Below are positions 53,301 through 60,520 of a DNA stretch of 64,000 nt, piece after piece. This stretch comes from Aminiphilus circumscriptus DSM 16581. Lineage in GTDB: Bacteria > Synergistota > Synergistia > Synergistales > Aminiphilaceae. Positions within the stretch are counted from its first letter, which is position 1; every line of letters starts with the position of its first letter. The position numbers were made by a program, and so were the translations under genes. The notes under the pieces were generated by a model, which saw only the letters and a program-made list of their open reading frames with translations, was not told the DNA's origin and ran no database searches. Where the stretch lies: assembly GCF_000526375.1 (NCBI RefSeq), contig NZ_JAFY01000002.1, positions 248,001-312,000 of the forward strand, read 5' to 3'.

Positions 53301-53361
53301 GCCTAACAACAACCGGTTGCAGCGGACGGCGATCCGCCGCCGCTGAACCCAACCGTAACGT
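53301..53361 (+). other. attC recombination site of the HNH cassette
   Basis: It starts with GCCTAAC, the exact complement of the GTTAGGC at 52583. The following arms fold: CGGTTG with CAACCG, CAGCGG with CCGCTG (a four-base bulge on the right arm) and CGGCG with CGCCG (one extra A). Bulged asymmetric stems are the hallmark of attC. The 3' core is GTAACGT, not GTTRRRY, so the right boundary has been altered. Confidence 0.7.
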
Positions 53362-53375
53362 GCCTTCACTTTTTA
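53355..53375. repeat. 21-bp repeat, left copy, ends at the IS5 boundary
   Basis: GTAACGTGCC...CTTTTTA is identical to 55805-55825. In the minus direction the sequence is the tail/next-start junction of the decayed phage gene (stop, then GTGAAGGCACG). It stands directly between an attC core and the IS5 end. Confidence 0.85.
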
Positions 53376-54556
53376 GGAAACCCTGAACAAGCTTCTCGCA
53401 AAATGTTCACAGCGGGAGGAAAAGAGGAAATGCCCCGCAAAGACCACATTTCCCGCACCTCTGGTAGCAGAGAGGAGGAATTATCTCCGTCTTCCGACCC
53501 TTTTTAACCCCCCTGTGGACAGGAGAAAACCTCTCGCCATGTAGAGATTGCACAGAGCGAAGAGCACGTACACGACATCTGGTATTTTTGGCAAGACCCT
53601 ACACGTGCACCTTGGAAAATCCGAAGACGCCTGTGACGACGGAGAAGACCTGTTCAACCCGCGAACGGACTTTTGAAAGAAGACGGTTTTTCTCTTTCTC
53701 TTCTTCGGTGAGTTTTTTGTGCTTCGTGGCTCTCTTTTGGGTATAATCCACGGCGCGCGGGGCTTTCGTCCGGATCTCTTCGGTTTTGCCCATGTAGGCC
53801 GATCCATGCAGGAGTTCACCGATTCGGGTGGAGTCGTGCACGTTCGCCCCTTGGTGACGAGGCTCGCGGACCTGTTTGCTTTCCTTGTCCACGCCGACAT
53901 GGACTTTCATACCGAAGTAGCACTGGTTGCCCTTCTTCGTGGAGTGCATCTCCGGATCGTGTTTCTTCTCCAGGGTTTTCGCCTGCGAGGGAGCGTGGAT
54001 GATTGTGGCGGGCGCGTCGGTTCCCTCGGAGAGTTTTAAGCCCCGGGAGGCGAGAGAAAGATTTCCCGCCTCGAAGGGACTCTTGCGAGCTTGTGGGTTT
54101 CCAGAAGATGGCGGAACGTGCAAATCGTGCGTCCGGAACGGGTTCGTTGCGCAAGATCGATACGGGCGAAGCGCCGCATGGACTCCACGTCACACGAGGG
54201 CTTCTTCCACACCCCTGTCGCTCAAGGCCCGAACTCGTTCTGGAGAAAGTGGAGCCGCAAGCATTTTCCAGCCCTATGGGAGGACGTCCCTTTCCCTCTT
54301 TCGGATAGAAGGGTTCGAGAAGAGCGCAAAGCTCTTTCCAAGGGACTCTCTGTTCCATTTCGGCGAGAAAGAGTTCCCGTTTTGTGGGTTTTCGGTCTTT
54401 CTCGAACGAAATGGCGCTCGCGAAAGTTTTCTGTCGCTTTCTCGTACCTCAGCCCCCTGGAAAGAAGGTCGCACCGGAGGGAACATGGTGGCTTTGGGAT
54501 TCATTTTACGGTCTCAAGGGAAAAACGGCGACATCCGCGAGTTTTTCAGAGATTCC
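53376..54556 (-). mobile_element. degenerate IS5-family element
   Basis: About 1.18 kb with imperfect terminal inverted repeats GGAAACCCTGAACAA and (reversed) GGAATCTCTGAAAAA. The transposase is on the minus strand and is scattered over three frames. N-terminal pieces are CALLEPFYPKEGKGRPPIGL and LRLHFLQNEF; the core piece is DPEMHSTKKGNQCYFGMKVH; the C-terminal piece is VEQVFSVVTGVFGF. Several frameshifts rule out activity. No target duplication is seen, so one flank has been rearranged. Its ends also define the MITEs at 46522 and 59016. Confidence 0.85.
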
Positions 54557-54587
54557 ATGAGCATTACCTCAGAATTGGAGGGATTTC

Positions 54588-55691
54588 ATGCGTTATTATA
54601 TCAGCTTGTTTTCACCTGAAACATTTCAAAAGTTTCTAGAATCATCAAAAGACATCTCCGGTTTTAGAAAGAAGCAGGAGAATGCAGCTAAGCATATAAA
54701 AAAAGGAGACATCCTTGTTTGTTATATGACCAGGATTTCACGTTTTTTTGCACTTTTTGAAGTAATAGAGAATTATTTCATTGATGATAAACCGATATTT
54801 GTGGATTCAGATGATCCATATGTTGTTAGGTTTAAGATAAAGCCAATTGTCTTACTGGATATCAATCATTCCGTTCCAATTTTTGATGAAAAACTTTGGG
54901 ATAAATTATCTTTTACTAAAAAACGATCATGGACTGCAATGGTTCGCTCAAGCCTAAGAGAAATTGATGAAGAAGATGGGAAGATAATTGAATCGGTTTT
55001 GAAAGAACAAGAAAAGATAAAGAGGATATACAAACTTGATGAAAAAGAAGAAAAAAAGCTAAAACAGAAACAGCATAGAGTAAAATCAAACGAAAGCATT
55101 ATAAATGTCTCAGTCCCTGAGGATGACGAAGAATCTTATAAAGAGGCACACACTCCCTTTACGACGGAGATAAGAGAATCAATAAAAATACAAGCAGAGA
55201 TTGCTAGAATTGGAACGATGATGAATTTTAAAATATGGGTTCCAAAGAGTGACATCCAAAAAATCAGAGGTTACTTAAAAAACTTCGATCTCAACATAAT
55301 AGATGAACTACCATTAAACTACGATGATACAACACTAAAGACAATTGAAAATATTGACGTATTATGGCTAAAGGGAAGATCAATTGTAAGGGCTTTTGAA
55401 GTTGAACATACGACTTCAATTTATTCGGGGATCCTTAGAATGGCAGACTTAATGGCATTACAACCAAATCTAGATATCAAAGCACATATAGTAGCTCCAG
55501 AGGAAAGGAAAGAGAAAGTTTTTCAAGAAATTACACGTCCGGTTTTTTCATTACTTGATGGTAAACCATTGTCTGAAAGATGTTCTTTTATTTCCTATGA
55601 TTCTGTTCTTGAATTGTCAAAAGAGAGGCAACTGCAATACATGAATGATATGGTATTAGAACAATACGAAGAATATGGCGTTGAAGACTGA
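54588..55691 (+). CDS. EVE-domain protein with predicted PD-(D/E)XK nuclease domain
   Basis: A 367-residue protein, visibly AT-rich against the GC-rich surroundings, so recently acquired. Residues 1-110 fit an EVE/PUA-like fold (RYYISLFSPETFQKFLE, GDILVCYMTRISRFFALFEV, DDPYVVRFKIKP). Such folds bind modified bases. A charged coiled linker follows at residues 125-175. The C-terminal domain has D257 (NIDVLW) and E271/E273 (AFEVEHTTSIYSGILRMADL), a D-ExE arrangement fitting a PD-(D/E)XK nuclease. The ATG has GGAGGGA upstream. An attC-like structure follows the gene. Modification-dependent restriction is the best guess. Confidence 0.7.
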   Translation: MRYYISLFSPETFQKFLESSKDISGFRKKQENAAKHIKKGDILVCYMTRISRFFALFEVIENYFIDDKPIFVDSDDPYVVRFKIKPIVLLDINHSVPIFDEKLWDKLSFTKKRSWTAMVRSSLREIDEEDGKIIESVLKEQEKIKRIYKLDEKEEKKLKQKQHRVKSNESIINVSVPEDDEESYKEAHTPFTTEIRESIKIQAEIARIGTMMNFKIWVPKSDIQKIRGYLKNFDLNIIDELPLNYDDTTLKTIENIDVLWLKGRSIVRAFEVEHTTSIYSGILRMADLMALQPNLDIKAHIVAPEERKEKVFQEITRPVFSLLDGKPLSERCSFISYDSVLELSKERQLQYMNDMVLEQYEEYGVED

Positions 55692-55711
55692 TGTAATATA
55701 CGGTACAGATC

Positions 55712-55805
55712 CATAGAACAACCGCTTCAACTTGATTCGGCGCCCTGAAGCCTGGTCCTACGGACGTACACTTTTCATACAGGCGCCTCGCAAGTTAAGC
55801 AAATG
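55712..55805 (+). other. attC-like folded region after the EVE gene
   Basis: GCTT-C-AACTTG (55724-55734) pairs with CAAGTTAAGC (55791-55800), leaving one extruded C. Further in, GGCGCC (55739-55744) pairs with GGCGCC (55782-55787). A single extrahelical base in an imperfect stem is typical of attC. The outer R'' box is poor (ATAGAAC). The structure ends at the same GTAACG core as the HNH attC. Confidence 0.5.
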
Positions 55806-55825
55806 TAACGTGCCTTCACTTTTTA
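55805..55825. repeat. 21-bp repeat, right copy
   Basis: Identical to 53355-53375. Here it continues into the 3' end of the ancestral phage gene (55826-55876), so this is the original context. The two copies bound a 2.45-kb segment with the IS5 element and the EVE gene. Confidence 0.85.
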
Positions 55826-55937
55826 CTTCTCGGCTGCTTCGAGAGCTTCCTTACTTGGCCTTTTCCGCCAGTTCCTTGAGGTACGTTGAAAATATCGGAC
55901 ACCAAAGTTACTATCCAACCAAAACGGAGGTGTCTGA

Positions 55938-56255
55938 ATGGCAAAGAACGCAACGAACGGTCGCTATTCGAAAGAATTTCGGCATGAAGCCGTCAACATG
56001 ATCATTGAAGGCGGCTTGACAGCATATGAAGCATCGCGTCAACTCTCCCTGCCCAAGTCGACCCTGGAAAACTGGGTGAGAGCGTACAAGGCCGGAAAAC
56101 TTTCCGATATTGGCGGCGAGCGGCGGCCTCTCACTCAGGTTGAGGAGGAGCTTGAGCGCGTCAAACGAGAGCTTGCTCAAGTAAAACAGGAGCGCGATAT
56201 CTTAAAAAAAGCCGCCGCGTACTTTGCCCGGGAGTCGCTGTCCGGTACGCGGTAA
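55938..56255 (+). CDS. IS3 OrfA, helix-turn-helix protein
   Basis: A 105-residue OrfA. YSKEFRHEAVNMIIEGGLTAYEASRQL is the IS3 HTH. EELERVKRELAQVKQERDILKKAAAY is the leucine-zipper that ends in the frameshift zone. A run of seven A (56204-56210) followed by G is a classic -1 slippery site. The ribosome site GGAGG precedes the ATG. Confidence 0.9.
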   Translation: MAKNATNGRYSKEFRHEAVNMIIEGGLTAYEASRQLSLPKSTLENWVRAYKAGKLSDIGGERRPLTQVEEELERVKRELAQVKQERDILKKAAAYFARESLSGTR

Positions 56256-57106
56256 TCAGGCGGTTTCGATCGAAGTATCCGGTTCCTCGGCTATGTCGGG
56301 TTCTGGAGGTTTCAACCAGTGGCTACTACGCCTGGCTGAAACGACCGGATTCTCTCCGGAATCAAGAGGAAAAACGGCTCGAACTCGAAATCATAGCGGC
56401 TCATAAAAGAACGGAAGAAACCTACGGTCCGGAACGTCTGCAGAAAGAGCTTGCCTGCCACGGCGTTCACATTGGAGTTCACCGGATCAAACGGATTCGC
56501 AGGAAACTGGGGCTTCGCTGCAAACAGGTCAAAAAGTTCAAGGCAACCACAAACGCAAACCACAAGCTGCCGGTTGCCACAAATCTTTTAGAACAAAACT
56601 TTGTCACGGAGGCCCCGAATCAAGTCTGGGTAACGGATATCACTTACATCCCCACAGCCGAGGGCTGGTTATATCTTGCCGGTCACAAGGATCTTTTTAC
56701 CGGAGAGATTGTGGGCTACGCCATGGGAGAACGCATGACAAAGAATCTGGTCACCCAGTCCCTGTTTCGCGCTGTCGCTGCCAAGAGGCCTGCGGCTGGT
56801 TTGATTCATCATTCCGACCGTGGCAGTCAGTACTGCGCCGCGGGCTACCGAAAACTCCTTGACCAGTTCAAAATGCGGGCATCGATGAGCCGCCGTGGGA
56901 ACTGCTATGACAACGCGCCCATTGAGAGTTTCTGGGGTGTGCTGAAAAACGAACTCGTTCATCATTGCCGTTACGAAACCCGGCAGGAAGCTATACGGCA
57001 GATCACGACGTACATCGAAATCTTTTACAATCGGCAGCGACGGCAGAAGAGACTTGGTTATCTCTCCCCTGCCGCCTATGAGAAACAATTTTTCAAAGAG
57101 CAGTAG
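56207..57106 (+). CDS. IS3 OrfB transposase, made by -1 frameshift
   Basis: The frame after slippage encodes about 299 residues with the IS3 DDE integrase core: WVTDITYIPT, LIHHSDRGSQYC and NCYDNAPIESFWGVLKNE. The N-terminal SGYYAWLKRPDSLRNQ region is shared with the remnant at 36597. No good independent start exists before 56711, so production by frameshifting at the A7 run in orfA is expected. Confidence 0.88.
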   Translation, partial: KSRRVLCPGVAVRYAVIRRFRSKYPVPRLCRVLEVSTSGYYAWLKRPDSLRNQEEKRLELEIIAAHKRTEETYGPERLQKELACHGVHIGVHRIKRIRRKLGLRCKQVKKFKATTNANHKLPVATNLLEQNFVTEAPNQVWVTDITYIPTAEGWLYLAGHKDLFTGEIVGYAMGERMTKNLVTQSLFRAVAAKRPAAGLIHHSDRGSQYCAAGYRKLLDQFKMRASMSRRGNCYDNAPIESFWGVLKNELVHHCRYETRQEAIRQITTYIEIFYNRQRRQKRLGYLSPAAYEKQFFKEQ

Positions 57107-57147
57107 GCTGCTTACATATTTTGGTGTCCGCTATTGACGACCGACCC

Positions 57148-58642
57148 CACCTCACCGGCCGCCTTTCCCAGCGCCTTGACAAGCTGCTGCTTGTTTTTGA
57201 GCGGGCCGATGTGGTGCTTCTTCTTGGCGTCGATCAGGGCCGCGCCTTGGAGCGTTTTGTGATCGACGCCGGGTTCCAACTCGTCGAGCAGGTCGATGAT
57301 GTCCTGCGTGGTCATGTTGAGGGAGACTCCCTTGGCCTTGGCCATCTCTTGGAGTTCGACCACGGTGAGGTTATGCAGTCCGCCGCTCGGCGGAATCCTC
57401 TTGAGCTGGTCCGCCAGTTGCTGCGCATGCTTGAGGGATGCCTGCTTCTGGGCGAGAAGTTGAACCAGGTCGTCCTTGGTGCGGAGCAGGCCGATCTTGT
57501 GTTCCTTGAGCTTGGCGTCGAGCGCGGCTCCGGCGAGTCTGGAGTGGTCCACGCCCGGCTCCGCCGCGTCGAGCAGATGGATGAAGTCGGCTTTGGTCCG
57601 GGCGATGGAGACGCCGTTCTGCTTGGCCAGGATCTGGAGTTGCTTCACACTCAGAGTGTTCAGGTCGGCGATCTGTCCGCCTTCGAAGGCTGCCTTGAGC
57701 TTCGCGTCTTCCGTCGCCTTGGCCTTCGCCTGCTCTTCGATGGTCTGGGGCGGGATGATGCACGCGGCGGGTTCAGCCGCGGCTTTGGCCCCCAGCTCTC
57801 CTCCGCAGATCACCAGGGGCCATGCGACCACACTCGTGCAGCGACAGTTGGGATGGGCCGGTTGCTGGGGAAAGCGGTTCGTGTCGAAGACCTTGCCGTC
57901 CAGCGGCCCGCAGACCGGGCAGACCCGCTCGTCCTCCATGGTCATCCATTCGAGCTTCCGGACTCCGACGTGGTCGTGGAACTTGAGTCACCCCTGGTTA
58001 TGGGCGCGCAGGACCTCCGTGCGGGCGATCACCTCCATGCGGTACTGGGCCTTGGTGAACACCTTGGAACCGGCGTAGCGGAAGGACTCCGGGTCTTTCA
58101 CCACTCGCCCGAGGTCGCGGACGATGTCCTCGACGCCCTTGCCGGTGGCGACGCCGCCCATCACGACACGCTTGATGCCGTCGACCAGCTCGCGGTTGAC
58201 GTCGCTGGCCAGGACCAGGTTGTAGTTCGTCATGAAATCGATGGCATCGGTGTCCACCAGGGTGAACACTCGGGTGGCGAGTTTGTCGATACCCTCCGGG
58301 GTCAAGTCACGGTAAAAGGGAAGCTGGGCCGCGGCGAATTCGTCGATGCCGCGGTAGACGCCTTGGCGGAAGGATGTTTTGGCCGTTTTCCGGAAAAGCA
58401 GCGTCTGTTCCCGGTGCAGGCGGCTCGTGGTCTCCTGGATGTCGGATTGAAGTTTCTTGAGGCCTTCGAGGGCGGCAAATTTGTTGTCAGGGAGGGAACC
58501 GAGGCTCTTGTAGCGCAGGACGGCGCGGCGCACCTCATCTTCGGCGGCGAGCATCGCGGTCAGTTCGGCGACCGTTTGCTCCGTATAGAGATTGCGGGCG
58601 CGGATGCTCTTTTCCGTGGCCCGGCAGATGGCTTCGGTTTGA
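57148..58642 (-). pseudogene. phage head-morphogenesis (Mu F/SPP1 gp7-like) gene, broken
   Basis: Read on the minus strand. The conserved part includes KAQYRMEVIARTEVLRAHNQG, then a TGA (57990-57988, probably from CGA), and in the same frame LKFHDHVGVRKLEWMTMEDE followed by VCPVCGPLDG and AHPNCRCTSVV. This is the minor head protein signature. The C-terminal part has two SAP/HeH-like repeats (LSVKQLQILAKQNGVS; LTVVELQEMAKAKGVS, each followed by EPGVDH...). The 5' end is fused to IS5 sequence at 58643. The last codons and stop (55851-55853) are separated by the IS3 insertion. Confidence 0.8.
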
Positions 58643-58957
58643 GAGAGTGAATCCGGAGCATTCTCTCCAGCCCTATGGGAGGACGTCCCCTTCCCTCTTT
58701 CGGATAGAATGGTTCGAGACGAGCGCAAAGCTCTTTCGCAGGGGCTCTCTGTTCCATTTCGGCGAGAAAGAGTTCCCGTTTGGTGGGTTTTCGGTCTTTC
58801 TCGAACGAAATGGCGCTCGCGAAAGTTTTCTGTCGCTTTCTCGTACCTCAGCCCCCTGGAAAGAAGGTCGCACCGGAGGAACATGGTGGCTTTGGGATTC
58901 ATTTTACGGTCTCAAGGAAAAAACGGCGACATCCGCACGGAGTTTTTCAGAGATTCC
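58643..58957 (-). mobile_element. IS5-family element, end fragment
   Basis: About 315 bases closely match the transposase-start end of 53376-54556, with the end CAGAGATTCC. The truncated transposase reads CARLEPFYPKEGRGRPPIGL, then LERMLRIHSL, before phage sequence begins. The element's other end is absent. Confidence 0.8.
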
Positions 58958-59015
58958 TTAAGACATCGGATGCTTGCCTGACCGTAATCTTCCTCTCAAG
59001 CAACTGCTCTATAAC

Positions 59016-59114
59016 GAAATCTCTGAATAAGGCTACGTCAGCCCGCAGGGCGCCTCGCAGAGCCTGATGCGACCCGAGTCAAGGAAAAGCCAAAGGTCTT
59101 TATTCAGAGCTTCC
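59016..59114. mobile_element. 99-bp IS5-derived MITE, second copy
   Basis: It has ends GAAATCTCTGAATAA and TTTATTCAGAGCTTCC. The interior (GAGGCGCCCT, GCATCAGGCTCTGCG in reverse) is the same as in the MITE at 46522-46611, in inverse orientation. ATAAC occurs on both sides (59011-59015 and 59115-59119). Confidence 0.82.
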
Positions 59115-59170
59115 ATAACATATACCCGCCTTGATTCCTTCTGGCTCAAGAAAAGGTCATCCTTTCTCAT

Positions 59171-59191
59171 GGGGACATTTTCTCTGTCCCC
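59171..59191. other. short hairpin in the island's right end
   Basis: GGGGACA pairs with TGTCCCC around TTTTCTC. The stretch 59115-59223 has no gene. The hairpin may be part of another IS end or a small terminator. Confidence 0.4.
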
Positions 59192-59223
59192 TTATAGGGT
59201 GACAATATCACTGTCCGGGAACA

Positions 59224-59443
59224 CCCATCCGCAGATCCGCGTCGTCTATTTCAACGGAAGCACCGCGGAAAACGCCTTCCGCCGCCACGTGCATCCTCGT
59301 CTCCCAAAGCCGCTGAGGGCGCTCCCAACGCTGCGACTCCCCTCCACCAGCCCAGCCCACGCAGGCCGCTCCTTCGAGGCAAAACGCGCCGCCTAGTCGT
59401 GTCTTGTGGAATAATCTTTCCGCAGCTGTTATCGACGCAAAAA
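59224..59443 (+). repeat. 220-bp direct repeat, right (decayed) copy of the glycosylase 3' end
   Basis: Gap-free match to 50445-50664. Of the eight differences, six are G to A in this copy. One of them turns the Trp codon after KRAA into TAG. It has no start codon and is not a gene. It also provides the last codons of the neighbouring minus-strand gene. Confidence 0.9.
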
Positions 59444-60421
59444 CGTTTCAGGAGGCGCCATGTTTTCCAGCGGATAGAGTCCGCTCGCGATGGAAAGCTC
59501 TTCCGTCAAACCCTTTTCCACAAGGGGTGCGACATAGTTCGCGCCTCCGTGGACGAGACAAATTCCTCTGTTGCGGGCTGAAACAACCGGAGCGTACTCC
59601 GAAGGCAAAGTGCTTCCCATGGAGACGACTCCTGAAATGCCGATACGTTCGAGCAAGTCCACCACATGACGGGCCTGATTGTAGAGGAAAGCCGGAAAGA
59701 TTTTGATTCCCGTAGTCACATATCCCGTTCCTCGGGTTGCCGCTTCATAGACAGAGGTGTACCGCCCCCGGATGAGTAGCTCCCCTGGGCTCAAGGTGCT
59801 TCCGGATGCGGAAAGAAGCTCTACAAATCCCTCTGGAGCGCCTTCTCGGATTTGAAAAAGTCCCGTAGCGCTGCTTTCGCAGAAAATACCGGCACGACGA
59901 AACAGCACGTCGTAGTTTCGTGATGAAAGACAGAGCAGTCCTCGCGAACCAAACGGAACCTCCGTATGCCAAAGGCGGGTTCCGGAGGAGAGAATGTCGA
60001 GAAGAGGCGAAATGATCAAGGAAGAGCCCGCGAGATGCGAGAGGAGCTCCAGCGCTTGAGAGAGGTGTTTTTCCGGAAGAAGAACCATGTTGACGATGGC
60101 GTTTCCTTTTCCTTGCGTCGGATCGATCGTAGCTTCGCAGAGGAGACGTTCCACCTCGAGGGAGGGCGCACCAAACCGTTCTTGAAGGAGAATGCGCCGG
60201 GCTACTTCGACTCCTTTTTGCGTGAGAAGAGCGCCTTTGCGCCCGTTTTTTTTGAGAAGCCCTTCTTTCTCGAGAGATGTAAGGTGATATCGGACAGTTC
60301 TCGTATCGACGTTCACGCCGCGCATGCGCAACGCTTCCCCCAGCTCTGTCGATGTCTTCTCCCCTTCCTCAAAATAGAGCAGGGAAAAGATTTCTCGCAA
60401 CGTACCGGAGAGCTCCTCCAT
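59429..60421 (-). CDS. NrpR-like transcriptional regulator (winged helix + DUF128)
   Basis: A 330-residue protein. Residues 1-75 form a winged helix of the RNase R type (TSTELGEALRMRGVNVDTRTVRYHLTSLEKEGLL). The rest is one DUF128/NrpR domain (GTGYVTTGIKIFPAFLYNQARHVVDLLERIGISG-type core). NrpR controls nitrogen genes in methanogens; bacterial relatives are less known. The ATG at 60419-60421 has GGAGGAG. The C-terminal residues come from the 220-bp repeat, so the natural end may have been changed. It probably regulates the transporter and enzymes on the same strand. Confidence 0.75.
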   Translation of the reverse strand: MEELSGTLREIFSLLYFEEGEKTSTELGEALRMRGVNVDTRTVRYHLTSLEKEGLLKKNGRKGALLTQKGVEVARRILLQERFGAPSLEVERLLCEATIDPTQGKGNAIVNMVLLPEKHLSQALELLSHLAGSSLIISPLLDILSSGTRLWHTEVPFGSRGLLCLSSRNYDVLFRRAGIFCESSATGLFQIREGAPEGFVELLSASGSTLSPGELLIRGRYTSVYEAATRGTGYVTTGIKIFPAFLYNQARHVVDLLERIGISGVVSMGSTLPSEYAPVVSARNRGICLVHGGANYVAPLVEKGLTEELSIASGLYPLENMAPPETFLRR

Positions 60422-60520
60422 CGCCACACTCCTCCTCACAACAAAGAGCGGGGGCGACGTGCGCTTCCCCGCCGAGTCAAATCAAAAGACAACACTCGAA
60501 ACCGTCAGGACGGGACGTAT

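Larger units (their letters stand above)
55877..57147 (+). mobile_element. complete IS3-family insertion sequence, 1271 bp
   Basis: Ends are TG...CA with a 27-bp imperfect inverted repeat (19 matches), including GGACACCAAA/TTTGGTGTCC. CCT is duplicated on both sides (55874-55876 and 57148-57150). It interrupts the minus-strand phage gene; removing one CCT and the element restores that gene's frame to a natural stop. The two transposase genes look intact. A deleted relative lies at 36597-36885. Confidence 0.93.

Noticed and set aside
57988-57990. In-frame TGA in the phage head gene as read-through or recoding
   Set aside because: The position is normally Arg, and CGA to TGA is a common mutation. 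The gene has two other lesions.
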